Source: Caulobacter sp.
Lineage (GTDB): Bacteria > Pseudomonadota > Alphaproteobacteria > Caulobacterales > Caulobacteraceae
DNA length: 64,000 bases
Reading direction: 5' to 3'
Assembly (NCBI GenBank): GCA_028291055.1
Contig: JAQGIP010000032.1
Location: 124,001 to 188,000, forward strand
Shown here: positions 53,737 through 63,052 of the stretch, one piece after another
Numbering within the stretch: the first letter of the stretch is position 1
Layout of the letters: the number at the start of each line of letters is the position of its first letter
Translations under genes and position numbers: made by a program
Notes under the pieces: generated by a model
What the model was told of the DNA's origin: nothing
The model's input: the letters and a program-made list of their open reading frames with translations, nothing else
Database searches by the model: none

Positions 53737-54927
53737 TCAGGCCGCCTTGTCGGCCGCGCGGCGCGCCGGCTCGGGCGCGGGCCCGCCCATCAGAACATCG
53801 AAGTTGCCGGTATAGAACTGCTCCTTCTCGGCCTCCGTGACCCCCGCCGCCTGCATGCTGGTCTCGAACCGGCCGATCGGATCGCGCCCGCCTTCCTTGT
53901 GGGGATAGTCGGAGGAAAACAGCACCACTTCGGCGCCGGCCTGTTTGATGATCCAGCCGGTGTCCTCGAAGTGGAAGGGCGCGAACTTCACCTGGCGTCG
54001 CACATAGTCGCTGAGCGGCATGGAGAGCAGCTGCAGCCGCTCCTCGGCCTTGCGATAGGCGGACATCGCCGAATCCAGGAACCGCATCCAGCCCGGCGCC
54101 CAGTTGGCCCCATACTCCACCACGCCGATCTGCAGGCTCGGGTGGCGGTCCAGGACCCCGTCGATGATCAGCACGTTCAGGGTCTCGATGAAGGGCAGCG
54201 GCGCGGCCAGATATTCCACCGAGGTGAACGACCCGTCGCCGCCGGCGTATCCCTTGTCCACCCGCCGCCCGGTCACCGAGAAGGCGGGGCTGGGTTTGCG
54301 CCCGCCGCCCAGGTGATACATGACCGGCACGCCGGCCTCCGCCGCCATCGCCCACATCGGCTCCAGCGCCTCGTGGCTGGGCGAATGCCGCCGCGGACAA
54401 TCGACCGCCATGGTCACGGCCTTGCAGCCGCTCTCCAGCGCGAACTTCATCGCCTTTACCGACCGCGCCGGGTCGGCCAACGGCACATAGCCCGCCGCGA
54501 TCAGCCGCTCGTCCTCCGAGCAGAAGTCGAGCATGGCCCGCACATGCGCCTCGGCCAGGCCGTAGAGGAAGTCCATGTCGTCGCCCTGCTCGTACTGGCG
54601 CAGTTGCAGACGCAGGAAGCTGTCGTAGACGATCTGGCGCTTGAACCCGAGCAGGTCGAGGGCCTTGGGCCGCTCATGCTTGTCGAAGGCGCCCCAGGCC
54701 TCCCACAGCTTGCGCTGCATCAGCTCCGGCTCGCGCGCGGCCACGAAGGCCGCATCGCCGTGGTGGGCCGTCATCTGGCCGAAGTCCTCGGCCGTGAAGC
54801 CGCTGGAGCCGGCGTAGAGGAACTCCCGCTTGGCCTTCACCGCCTCGCTCATGAAGGGCACGTAGAAGTCGGGCGTCTCGAAGATGTGGCTGTCGGCGTC
54901 CTGCATATCGCGGGTGGCGTAGGTCAT
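53737..54927 (-). CDS. Amidohydrolase-2 family metal-dependent hydrolase/decarboxylase (copy 1)
   Basis: A 396-residue TIM-barrel metalloenzyme of the Amidohydro_2 (ACMSD-like) family, whose members include hydrolases and decarboxylases. Metal ligands are expected in MQDADSHIFETP, MYHLGGGRKPS and SSDYPHKEGGRDPI. The start MTYATRD at 54927 has GGAG at good spacing; the track's 24 added residues are rejected. It is the first gene of the operon behind the conserved promoter block at 55023-55090. The copy at 61327 has exactly the same length and most residues identical by eye. The reaction is unknown; ring cleavage or decarboxylation of a cyclic acid is possible. Confidence 0.87.
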   Translation of the reverse strand: MTYATRDMQDADSHIFETPDFYVPFMSEAVKAKREFLYAGSSGFTAEDFGQMTAHHGDAAFVAAREPELMQRKLWEAWGAFDKHERPKALDLLGFKRQIVYDSFLRLQLRQYEQGDDMDFLYGLAEAHVRAMLDFCSEDERLIAAGYVPLADPARSVKAMKFALESGCKAVTMAVDCPRRHSPSHEALEPMWAMAAEAGVPVMYHLGGGRKPSPAFSVTGRRVDKGYAGGDGSFTSVEYLAAPLPFIETLNVLIIDGVLDRHPSLQIGVVEYGANWAPGWMRFLDSAMSAYRKAEERLQLLSMPLSDYVRRQVKFAPFHFEDTGWIIKQAGAEVVLFSSDYPHKEGGRDPIGRFETSMQAAGVTEAEKEQFYTGNFDVLMGGPAPEPARRAADKAA

Positions 54928-55022
54928 GGTCTTACTCCGTGTCGCGGCGGACTCGGGCCGCCGGCGCGCCTTGCAAATCCGGTCGCGCCCGTCCTTCACA
55001 TGGTCGGTTTCGCCCCCTGCCC

Positions 55023-55090
55023 GGTCAAGTAAATGAGGCCCGTTTCGCCATGACCGACAGTATAATCAGCTTGGACCGCCCGTCATCGCG
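55023..55090 (-). promoter_or_regulatory. Conserved promoter/operator block of duplicated operon (copy 1)
   Basis: Read on the minus strand this block has ATGACG-like and TTATACT-type promoter boxes, then GGTCATG and, about 20 bases on, TTGACC, making an inverted GGTCA/TGACC pair. The same words in the same order occur at 62634-62702 before the second operon. Conservation of a noncoding stretch this way suggests a shared regulator. Confidence 0.62.
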
Positions 55091-55182
55091 GGCCCGAAGC
55101 ATGTGCCCGCGCGTCACAAGCCAAAGCAGGGGCGAAGGATAGCCCTTCGCCCACCGCCCTCATCTCACCTACCGCGCCGCGC

Positions 55183-56358
55183 CTATCGGTCGCGCGGCAG
55201 TCCCAGCAGTCTTTCACCGATGATGTTGCGCCGGATTTCAGAGGTGCCGCCCGCGATCGTCTGCAAGGTCGAGCGGTAATACTCATAGGTCCAGCGGTCC
55301 TCGCTGGCATCCAGGTCCAGCATCTCGTCGCCCATCAGGTCGGCGCCCATGCGATAGACCCGCTGCAGCATCTCCGAATTATAGGTGGCGATCAGCGTCC
55401 CCTCCGCGCCGGGCACGAAGTCGCGCTGGGCCCGCGAAATCGACGCATAGCTCATCGCCTTCAGCGCCGCGCATTCGGCCCGCAGCGTGGCCAGGCGCGC
55501 GGCGATCAGATCGTCCTTGATTGCCGGCCTCACCCCGTCGGGCCCCAGCCGCGTCTTCGACAACTCGATCAGCCGCTCGATTTCCCGCGCCATGGCGATC
55601 TGTTCGGCCAGCGCCGCCGTGCCCCGCTCGAAGCCCAGCGTGGTCATCGCCACGCTCCAGCCAGCGTTCAGGTCGCCGACCACATTCTCCAACGGAATCC
55701 GCACGTTATCATAGAACACCTGACAGAAGTGCGAGGCCCCATCCATGCACGAGATCGGCCGCACATCGACGCCGGGCAGATGCATGTCGCCGATCACCCA
55801 GGTGATGCCGCTGTGCTTGGAGCCGGCGTCCGGATCGGTGCGCACCAGCAGTTCCTGATAGTCCGCATGCTGGGCGAAACTGGTCCAGATCTTCGACCCA
55901 TTGACCACCAGATGCTCGCCGTCGACGTAGGCGCGCGTGCTCAGCGAGGCCAGGTCCGACCCCGAGTTGGGCTCGGAGAAGCCCTGGCACCAGGGGCTCT
56001 CACCTTTCAGGATACGCGGCAGGTGATAGGCCTTCTGCCGCTCCGTCCCCCGCGCGATCACCGTCGGTCCCGCATGGCTCAAGGCCACGAAGAAGTTGCC
56101 CAGATAGGGCGCCTGGGCCTTGGCATACTCCTCGAACCAGATCAGCTGCTGGATCAGCGACAGCCCCCGGCCGCCATACTCCACGGGCCAGGAAATCCCC
56201 GCCCAGCCGGCGTCATACTGCTTCTTCTGCCAGGCCTTGTCGTAGACCAGCGTCTCATCGCCGATGATCGGCCGCTTCTCCTTGGGCACATTGTCGTGCA
56301 GCCAGTCGCGGACCTCGGCGCGGAATACGTCCTGCTCGGCGGTGAAATCGAGGTTCAT
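55183..56358 (-). CDS. Acyl-CoA dehydrogenase, large subunit type (duplicated operon, copy 2)
   Basis: A 391-residue paralogue of the gene at 49484: MNLDFTAEQDVFRAEVRDWLHDNVP, WCQGFSEPNSGSDLASLSTRA, VNGSKIWTSFAQHADYQELL and QTIAGGTSEIRRNIIGERLLGLPR. GAAGG precedes ATG 56358. It lies 10 bases after a small dehydrogenase-fold gene, and the two probably form a heteromeric enzyme. It is last in its operon. Confidence 0.9.
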   Translation of the reverse strand: MNLDFTAEQDVFRAEVRDWLHDNVPKEKRPIIGDETLVYDKAWQKKQYDAGWAGISWPVEYGGRGLSLIQQLIWFEEYAKAQAPYLGNFFVALSHAGPTVIARGTERQKAYHLPRILKGESPWCQGFSEPNSGSDLASLSTRAYVDGEHLVVNGSKIWTSFAQHADYQELLVRTDPDAGSKHSGITWVIGDMHLPGVDVRPISCMDGASHFCQVFYDNVRIPLENVVGDLNAGWSVAMTTLGFERGTAALAEQIAMAREIERLIELSKTRLGPDGVRPAIKDDLIAARLATLRAECAALKAMSYASISRAQRDFVPGAEGTLIATYNSEMLQRVYRMGADLMGDEMLDLDASEDRWTYEYYRSTLQTIAGGTSEIRRNIIGERLLGLPRDR

Positions 56359-56368
56359 GATCGCCTTC

Positions 56369-57391
56369 TCACGCGGCCGGCTGGGCCAGCAGGTCCATCT
56401 GCTGGCGGCGCACCGCGCCCCCGAAATGGTCCAGCACATGGGCGCGCTTCAAAAACAGATGCGCCGGCAGGTCGGTGGTGAAGCCGATCGCCCCATGCAC
56501 CTGGATATTCTCCTTGGCGTTCAGCAGCGCGTATTGCGCGCCCAGCAGCTTGGCCGCCGCCACCTGGAAGTCGGCGTCGGCGCGCCTGTCCCTCACCGTG
56601 ATCGAGGCAAAGGCCACCAGGGCGTTCACCGCATCGGCCCGGATCGCCATGTCGGCGCACTTGTGCTTCACCGCCTGGAACTTGCCGATCGGTTGGCCGA
56701 ACTGCTCGCGGATCTTGGCATAGGCCGAGGCCATGTCGCGGGTCGCCTCGCACATCCCGGCCAGCATGGCGGCGGCCAGCAGCAGGCCGTTGCGGCGGAT
56801 GCCCGCGTCGGCCCCAACATAGGCCACGGTCGGCGCGCCGTTGAGGTCCGCCAGCTCCAGCGACAGCGCGTCATCGCCGCTGCGGCTCACCTTCAGGTCG
56901 TTCAACGCCCGGCGTTCGACCAGGGCCGCGCCGTCCGCCGACAGGAACAGCGCCAGGTCCGCCTCCGCCCCGTCGAACAGTTGATAGCGCCCGCTGACCC
57001 GCGGCCCGACCTCGCCCACGCTCGTCGCAATGGTGATGGCGGGGCGCACCTCGCCCGAGATGATCGCGGCGGCCAGCTCGCCATTGCCCGCGCCGGCGGC
57101 CACCCGCGCCCCCAGGCTGGCGGCGATGGCGCTGGGCGTCACCAGCAGCCGGCCCATCTCGCGATAGAGGAAGGCCTCCTCCACCTCGCTATAGCCGATG
57201 CCGCCCTGCTCCTCGGGCAGGCCCAGCCCGAACCAGCCCAGTTCGGCCATCGCCTTCCACTTGGCGTGGTCGGTGTCGGAGTTGGCCTTGCCCTTCTTGG
57301 TCAGGCGATCGAGCGGCAGTTCGGCGCGCAGATACTCCGCCACGCTGTTGGCGATCTGCTGTTGTTCGTCGGTGGCGACCAGGTCGACCAT
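56369..57391 (-). CDS. Acyl-CoA dehydrogenase, small subunit type (copy 2 only)
   Basis: A 340-residue dehydrogenase-fold protein with MVDLVATDEQQQIANSVAEYLR, a degenerate middle domain, then REQFGQPIGKFQAVKHKCADMAI and VHGAIGFTTDLPAHLFLKRAHVLDHFGG, the pattern seen in partner subunits of FadE pairs. It is preceded by a hydratase gene two bases away and followed by the large subunit. The first duplicated operon lacks this gene. The track ORF to 57892 overextends into the hydratase in another frame. Confidence 0.87.
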   Translation of the reverse strand: MVDLVATDEQQQIANSVAEYLRAELPLDRLTKKGKANSDTDHAKWKAMAELGWFGLGLPEEQGGIGYSEVEEAFLYREMGRLLVTPSAIAASLGARVAAGAGNGELAAAIISGEVRPAITIATSVGEVGPRVSGRYQLFDGAEADLALFLSADGAALVERRALNDLKVSRSGDDALSLELADLNGAPTVAYVGADAGIRRNGLLLAAAMLAGMCEATRDMASAYAKIREQFGQPIGKFQAVKHKCADMAIRADAVNALVAFASITVRDRRADADFQVAAAKLLGAQYALLNAKENIQVHGAIGFTTDLPAHLFLKRAHVLDHFGGAVRRQQMDLLAQPAA

Positions 57392-57393
57392 GC

Positions 57394-58185
57394 TCAGCGT
57401 CCCTCGAAATTGGGTTCGCGCTTCTCCAGGAAGGCGTTGGCCGCCTCCTCGTGATCGCGCGACAATTGACTGTAGGTTTCCAGGCCCATGTGGGCGTCCA
57501 TCGCCCCTTGAGCCTGCTGGCGGATGGCCATGTTGAGCGCGCGCTTGGTGCCCGCGAGCGCCACCGTGGCGCCGGTCTCGAAGCGCTTGACCCATCCGTC
57601 GACGACGCCGTCGAGCTCCTCGGCGGTGCAGGACTGCGTCACCAGCCCGATCTCGGCCGCCTGCTTGCCGGTCAACAGGTCGCCGGTCAGCAGGTAGCGC
57701 CGCGCCAGGGTGATGCCGACCAGATGCGGCCACAGCAGCGCACCGCCGTCGCCGGCCACCAGGCCGATCTTCACATGGGTGTCGCCGATCTTGGCGGTGT
57801 CGACCATCACCGTGATGTCGCTGCACAGGGCGATGGTCGCGCCCACCCCCATGGCGTGGCCGTTGATGCGCGCCACCACCGGCTTGTCGCACTCCAGCAT
57901 GTTGAGCACGACCTCACGGGCCTCTGTGGCGCCCTTCACCCACCGGGCGTGGTTTTTGATATTGTCCTTCATGCTCTGGATGTTGCCTCCGGCCGAGAAG
58001 GCGCGGTCGCCGGCCCCGGTGATCACCACCACCCGCACGGCCGGATCGCGCGAGATGGTGCGGAACACATGGCTCAGCTCGTGGTGGGCCTCGTCGTTCA
58101 TCGCGTTCATCGGCGGATCGTTGAAGGTGATCCACAGGGCCGCGCCCCGCATCTCGATCTTCAACGCCTTATACTGGTCGTACAT
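57394..58185 (-). CDS. Enoyl-CoA hydratase/isomerase (copy 2 operon)
   Basis: A 263-residue crotonase-fold enzyme: AFSAGGNIQSMKD and VARINGHAMGVGATIALCSDI shape the oxyanion hole and LVAGDGGALLWPHLVG carries an Asp where hydratases often have Glu. It should hydrate or otherwise process the enoyl-CoA made by the neighbouring dehydrogenase. GGAGG precedes MYDQYKALK at 58185; the track start 12 codons earlier lacks one. There is no counterpart in the first duplicated operon. Confidence 0.88.
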   Translation of the reverse strand: MYDQYKALKIEMRGAALWITFNDPPMNAMNDEAHHELSHVFRTISRDPAVRVVVITGAGDRAFSAGGNIQSMKDNIKNHARWVKGATEAREVVLNMLECDKPVVARINGHAMGVGATIALCSDITVMVDTAKIGDTHVKIGLVAGDGGALLWPHLVGITLARRYLLTGDLLTGKQAAEIGLVTQSCTAEELDGVVDGWVKRFETGATVALAGTKRALNMAIRQQAQGAMDAHMGLETYSQLSRDHEEAANAFLEKREPNFEGR

Positions 58186-58230
58186 CGATAGCCTCCGTTG
58201 TTCGTCACCCGGGCCCGGCAAAGGGCGCGG

Positions 58231-59604
58231 TCAGGCGGCGGCCTCTTCGGCGCCGGGTGGAAAGAGATTGGGGTCGAGGGCCTGGGCCGGTTCGCGGGCG
58301 CGCAGGGCCAGGGTCTGGCGCGAGGCGATCCACAGCGACAGCATGCCGAGCGGTGCGCAGCAGAGGACGACGATGGTCAGGGACACGCCCAATTTAAGCG
58401 GGTCCTTAAATACATATTCGGTGAGGTAGCCGACGCTGGTCGGTCCCACCATCATGCCGATCAGCATGGTCCAGGCCAGGAAGGCGGCCGACATCCGGCC
58501 CCGGAACCGCGGCGGCGTCACCAGCTGCAGCCCGGCATTGGCATAGCCCTGGAAGGCGAAGGTGAAGAAGAAGAACAGCCCCGTCAGCACCAGGAAGGCC
58601 AGCGGCGTGCCCATCACGAAGGCGGCCGCGATGGCCGGCGCGCTGATCAGCCAGGTGAAGATGTGGAAGCGCGGGTGGATGTCCCTGGCCCCACCCGCAT
58701 AGAGCTTGTCGACGATCACCGACCACAGCAGCTGGCCCGCCCCGGTGGCGATGAAGGTCATGGCGCCGTAGCCCAGCCCCACCTGCGCCATCGGCAGATG
58801 GAAGTGACGGCCCATATAGGTGGGGATCCAGGCGATCAGGGCGTTGACGGCGATGGAGGTGATGCCGAAGCCCAGGAAATAGGGAACCAGCAAACGCCAG
58901 TATTTGCTCAGGAAGGCGCTCAGCCGGAACGGCGCCTCGTCGGCAGCCGCCTCATGCACCCAGCCGCCCTTGGGCCGGTTGTCGCGCACGGTGAAGACCA
59001 GGGGCGCCAGCACCAGGGTCGGCGCGGCGACCATGAAGAACACCACCTGCCAGGGCCGCATGCCTTCCAGGAAGGGCAGCGCGCGGATGATCGCCCCCGC
59101 CCCATCGATCAGCAGGCCGACCCCGGCCAGCGCCATGCCGTTGCCGATGGTCACGCCCAGCATGTAGACCGAGATGGCCAGCGACAGCCGCTTGGGCGGA
59201 AACTGGTCGGCGATCATCGAATGCGCGGCGGGCGTCAGCGTCGCCTCCCCCACCCCGATCGACAGCCGCGCCAGCGCCATCTGGCCATAGTTGGCCGCCA
59301 GCCCGCTGCCCATGGTGGCCAGGCCCCACAGCACCGCGCCCACCGCCACCAGGATGCGGCGGCTGTAGCGGTCGGCGATCCAGCCGGCGGGAAGACCCAG
59401 CAGGGTGTAGAAGAGGGCGAAGGCCGGCCCCAGCAGCAGGCTCATGACGAAGTCGCCCGCGCCCATGTCCTTCTGGATGGTGGACACCAGCATGGTAAGC
59501 ACCGTCCGGTCCGCGAAGGAACAGACGTAGAGCAGCGTCATGATGGCGACCGTGTACCAGGCCGTCAGCCGCGACGGATAGGCATGGCCCACCGCCCCGT
59601 TCAT
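58231..59604 (-). CDS. MFS transporter (duplicated operon, copy 2)
   Basis: A 457-residue 12-helix carrier closely similar to that at 50691: AGWIADRYSRRILVAVGAVLW and ARLSIGVGEATLTPAAHSMIADQFPPKRLSLAISVYMLGV. The middle loop DNRPKGGWVHEAAADEAPF differs, so solute preference may have shifted. The ATG at 59604 is used although its ribosome site is weak; a GTG at 59640 would overlap the ligase stop. Confidence 0.87.
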   Translation of the reverse strand: MNGAVGHAYPSRLTAWYTVAIMTLLYVCSFADRTVLTMLVSTIQKDMGAGDFVMSLLLGPAFALFYTLLGLPAGWIADRYSRRILVAVGAVLWGLATMGSGLAANYGQMALARLSIGVGEATLTPAAHSMIADQFPPKRLSLAISVYMLGVTIGNGMALAGVGLLIDGAGAIIRALPFLEGMRPWQVVFFMVAAPTLVLAPLVFTVRDNRPKGGWVHEAAADEAPFRLSAFLSKYWRLLVPYFLGFGITSIAVNALIAWIPTYMGRHFHLPMAQVGLGYGAMTFIATGAGQLLWSVIVDKLYAGGARDIHPRFHIFTWLISAPAIAAAFVMGTPLAFLVLTGLFFFFTFAFQGYANAGLQLVTPPRFRGRMSAAFLAWTMLIGMMVGPTSVGYLTEYVFKDPLKLGVSLTIVVLCCAPLGMLSLWIASRQTLALRAREPAQALDPNLFPPGAEEAAA

Positions 59605-59617
59605 GGCGCCCACACGC

Positions 59618-61276
59618 TCATTGCGCCGCCACGGCTTCACGTGGGGCGGACCTGTCCTGGATCACCTGCTTGGCGCCGGCGATGTCGGACTTGCCGTTGG
59701 GCGAACGGGGGAAGTCGTCGGTGATGACGATGCGGCGCGGGATCTTGTAGCCGGCCAGTTCGGTGCGCACCCAATCCTGGATGGCGCGGTCGCTCAGGGT
59801 CACGCCGGGATGGGCCTTCACCACCGCCCCGACGCTCTCGCCCCAACGCTCGTCCGGCACGCCGACCACGATGGCGTCGGCCACGCCCGGCATGCGCAGG
59901 ATCAGCTGCTCCACCTCCTCGGCGAACACCTTTTCCCCGCCCGTATTGATGCAGCTTGAATCGCGGCCCAGGAAACGGATCGAGCCGTCCACATCGATGG
60001 TCGCCCAGTCGCCGGCCATGGCATAGGGCACGCCGCCCAGCACCCGGTAGGTCTTGGCCGACTTGACCGGATCCTTGTGATAACCGGCGCCGACCGTGGC
60101 CCCGGCACAGGCCAGCATGCCCCGCTCACCGGAGCCCGGCGCCACTTCGCTGCCGTCCTCGCGCAGCACCTTGGTCGTCGCATTGGGGGTGAAGACGCCG
60201 GTGTCGGGAATGTTGTCGCGGGTCGCATAGCTGGTGCCCACATGGCCTTCCGACGAGCCCACCACATCGATCAGGGTGGCGTCGGGGGCATGGGTCAGCA
60301 GGATGCGCTTAGTCGGCGCGCTCCAGATCATGCCGGAGGAATAGACGGTCTTCAGCGAGGCGATGTCATAGGGCGTTCCCGCCGCCTGCGCCCGCTCCAG
60401 TTCGGCCGTCAGAGGCCGCGCCACCACGTCGCCGACGATGGTCAGGCTCGTCGCCTTCTCGCGCTCGATGGTGGCCAGGGTCTCGCCCGGATCGAAGGAC
60501 CAGTTGTCCAGCATCACGCAGGCCCCGCCGCTCATCAGCGGCACCTGGGCGCCGTAGGCCAGGCCCGTCGAATGCATGAAGGGCGGCGCCACCACGCTGA
60601 CCGGCGCGCGGCCCTCGTCGTGCAGCCGCCTGGCCTGCCCCGCCGCATCGGCGAGCGACACCGGCGCGCTCGCGCCCAGCGCCTGGGCCGCGATGTTCAT
60701 GATGCCCCGCGCATAGGGGCCGATGGTGCGCATCACCCCCTTGGGCATGCCCGTGGTGCCGCCCGTATAGGTCAGCTGGCGGTCCAGCGGCGAGCGTTCG
60801 ATGCGCGGCATCGGCTGATAGTTGGCCACCACATCGTCGAAGGTGATCGAGCCCGGCACGACGCGGCTGTCGCCGAACTCCACCATCAGCTTCAGGTTCG
60901 GCAGGCGGCCGGCCACGGCGGCCACGCGCGGCGCCATCTCCTCGTCGAAGATCACGGCTTCCGCGTCGGCATTGTCGAGCAGGTAGAGGAGCTCGTCCTC
61001 CACATAGCGGTAGTTGGCGTTGACCGGCACGCCGCGCATCTTCACCGCGGCCAGATGGCCCTCGAGATAGGCCGGGCTGTTGTGCAGATACAGCGCCACG
61101 CGGCTGCCTTCGGTCAGGCCCGCGTCGCTGAGCGCCTGGGCCAGGCGCGCGGCGCGGTCCACATACTCGCGCCACGGTCTGCGAACGTCGCGCCAGATCA
61201 GCGCCGGCGCGTCGGGAATGGCGTCGCTGATCGCCTCCAGGATATCGGCCACGTGCAGGAAGGCGGGCTCCGCCAT
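59618..61276 (-). CDS. Acyl-CoA synthetase (duplicated operon, copy 2)
   Basis: A 552-residue AMP-forming ligase, paralogous to 52028: YTGGTTGMPKGVMRTIG, VVGSSEGHVGTSYATRDN, GDWATIDVDGSIRFLGRDSSC and SPNGKSDIAGAK. GGAGG stands five bases before ATG 61276. The two ligases keep nearly the same residues around the acid-binding pocket region (MIWSAPTKR/MIWTAPTKR), which suggests related substrates. Confidence 0.9.
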   Translation of the reverse strand: MAEPAFLHVADILEAISDAIPDAPALIWRDVRRPWREYVDRAARLAQALSDAGLTEGSRVALYLHNSPAYLEGHLAAVKMRGVPVNANYRYVEDELLYLLDNADAEAVIFDEEMAPRVAAVAGRLPNLKLMVEFGDSRVVPGSITFDDVVANYQPMPRIERSPLDRQLTYTGGTTGMPKGVMRTIGPYARGIMNIAAQALGASAPVSLADAAGQARRLHDEGRAPVSVVAPPFMHSTGLAYGAQVPLMSGGACVMLDNWSFDPGETLATIEREKATSLTIVGDVVARPLTAELERAQAAGTPYDIASLKTVYSSGMIWSAPTKRILLTHAPDATLIDVVGSSEGHVGTSYATRDNIPDTGVFTPNATTKVLREDGSEVAPGSGERGMLACAGATVGAGYHKDPVKSAKTYRVLGGVPYAMAGDWATIDVDGSIRFLGRDSSCINTGGEKVFAEEVEQLILRMPGVADAIVVGVPDERWGESVGAVVKAHPGVTLSDRAIQDWVRTELAGYKIPRRIVITDDFPRSPNGKSDIAGAKQVIQDRSAPREAVAAQ

Positions 61277-61326
61277 GTATCCTCCGAGGGTAAGACGGCT
61301 TCTGGCGGCCGCCTTGGGTACTGTTG

Positions 61327-62517
61327 CTAGCTGGCCAGCGCGGTGATGCGGCGCGCGGATTCCGGAGCCGGTCCGCCCATCAGAACATCGAAGTTGCCGG
61401 TGTAGAACTTTTCCTTCTCGGCTTCCGTGACGCCCGCCGCCTGCATCGAGGACTCGAAGCGCGAGATCGGATCGCGCCCGCCCTCCTTGTGGGGATAGTC
61501 GGATGAAAACAGCACCACCTCGGCGCCCGCCTGTTTGATGATCCAGCCGGTGTCCTCGAAGTGGAAGGGGGCAAACTTGACCTGGCGGCGCACATAGTCG
61601 CTGAGCGGCATGGAGAGCAGCTGCAGCCGCTCTTCCGCCTTGCGGTAGGCGGCCATGGCCGAATCCAGGAACCGCATCCAACCGGGAACCCAGTTGGCCC
61701 CATATTCCACCACGCCCATCTGCAGCTTGGGGTGACGGTCCAGGACGCCGTCGATGATCAGCACGTTCAAGGTTTCGATGAAGGGCAACGGCGCGCCCAG
61801 ATACTGGACGGAGGTGAAGGTGCCGTCGCCGCCGGCATAGCCCTTGTCCTGCCGCCGCCCGGTGACGCTGAACACATCGCTCGGCTTACGTCCGCCGCCC
61901 AGGTGATACATGATCGGGATGCCGGCCTCCGCCGCCATCGCCCACATGGGCTCCAGGCCCTCGTGGCTCGGCGAATGATGGCGCGGGCAATCCACCGCCA
62001 TGGTCACCGCCCTGCAGCCGCTCTCGATGGCGAACTTCATCGCCTCCACCGAGCGCGCCGGATCGGCCAGGGGCACATAGCCCGCCGCGATCAGCCGCTC
62101 GTCCTCGGAACAGAAGTCCAGCATGGCGCGGACGTGGGCGCGGGCCAGGCCATAGAGGAAGTCCATGTCGTCGCCCTGCTCGTACTCGCGCAGCTGCAGG
62201 CGAAGGAAGCTGTCGTAGACGATCTGGCGCTTGAACCCGAGCAGGTCCATGGCCTTGACCCGGTCATGCTTGTCGAAGGCGCCCATGGCGTCCCACAGCT
62301 TGCGCTGCATCAGTTCCGGCTCGCGGGTGGCGACGAATTCCTCGGTCTTGTGGCGCGCCACCATCTCGCCGAAGTGGGCGGCGGTGAAGCCGCTGGAGGC
62401 GCCGTACAGGAACTGAGCCTTGTCCTTCACCGCCTTCTCCATGAAGGGGTGGTAGAACTCGGGCGTCTCGAAGATATGGCTGTCGGCGTCCTGCATGTCT
62501 CGGGTGGCGTAGGTCAT
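61327..62517 (-). CDS. Amidohydrolase-2 family metal-dependent hydrolase/decarboxylase (copy 2)
   Basis: A 396-residue close paralogue of 53737-54927, same length, with MQDADSHIFETPEFY, MYHLGGGRKPSDVF and SSDYPHKEGGRDPISRF. The start MTYATRDMQ at 62517 matches copy 1; the track ORF to 62916 extends through the promoter. It is the first gene of the second operon. Differences cluster in the N-terminal third (FLYGASSGFTAAHFGEMVARH against FLYAGSSGFTAEDFGQMTAHH). Confidence 0.87.
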   Translation of the reverse strand: MTYATRDMQDADSHIFETPEFYHPFMEKAVKDKAQFLYGASSGFTAAHFGEMVARHKTEEFVATREPELMQRKLWDAMGAFDKHDRVKAMDLLGFKRQIVYDSFLRLQLREYEQGDDMDFLYGLARAHVRAMLDFCSEDERLIAAGYVPLADPARSVEAMKFAIESGCRAVTMAVDCPRHHSPSHEGLEPMWAMAAEAGIPIMYHLGGGRKPSDVFSVTGRRQDKGYAGGDGTFTSVQYLGAPLPFIETLNVLIIDGVLDRHPKLQMGVVEYGANWVPGWMRFLDSAMAAYRKAEERLQLLSMPLSDYVRRQVKFAPFHFEDTGWIIKQAGAEVVLFSSDYPHKEGGRDPISRFESSMQAAGVTEAEKEKFYTGNFDVLMGGPAPESARRITALAS

Positions 62518-63052
62518 CGTCTCACTCTCCGTTCCTGCCGGCGGGGCGCCCGCGCCTCCTGTCCGGTCCGATCCTTGGCGGCGGGCCAGCCGGTCTGCGC
62601 CTTCATCCTCATGGTGAGTTCGGCGCCCCCAAGGGTCAAGTAAATGAACCCCAACCGCGCATGACCCTGAGTATAACCAGCTTGGACACGGCGTCACCGC
62701 GCGTATGTATAGAGAGCCGTCCGGCGCGCGCCAAAGCCGGATATCCATGACCGGAAAGCCTGGACATGGCCGCTCCATATCATTGTTTTTTCTACCATTT
62801 TCCACGCCTCTGGGGCAAGATTGGCGACCGACGCCACCTGTGCCCACGCCGACATGATGGCCCTGCCCGAAGGCCTCGCCGCCTCGGAATGGGCCGAGCA
62901 GGCGTATTGACGCCAAATCATCAGCGTAGTGTCATGACCTCGGATAGGGCCAGGAAGGCGCCGGAACATTTCGGCGACCTGGACGAACAAATAAAAGAGC
63001 CGGGTTAGACGTAGCCAATACGTCACCCTTCAAGAAATCGGGAGGAGAAGCT
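62518..63052. other. Divergent region between operon copy 2 and third TonB receptor
   Basis: 535 bp without a convincing gene; the 80-aa and 110-aa track ORFs have no domain features. It includes the conserved promoter block at 62634-62702, an AT-richer stretch CCATATCATTGTTTTTTCTACC near 62781, which may hold the receptor promoter, and the receptor ribosome site GGGAGGAG at 63040-63047. Confidence 0.5.
62634..62702 (-). promoter_or_regulatory. Conserved promoter/operator block of duplicated operon (copy 2)
   Basis: This shares with the block at 55023 the words GGTCAAGTAAATGA, CATGACC, AGTATAA-CAGCTTGGAC and CACCGCG/CATCGCG in the same order and spacing. On the minus strand GTGACG and TATACT are spaced by 16 bases and could be -35 and -10 boxes for the amidohydrolase operon. 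Confidence 0.65.

Noticed and set aside
62694-63026. 110-aa minus and 80-aa plus ORFs before the third receptor
   Set aside because: They overlap each other on opposite strands, cover the conserved promoter block, and show neither domain nor start signal.
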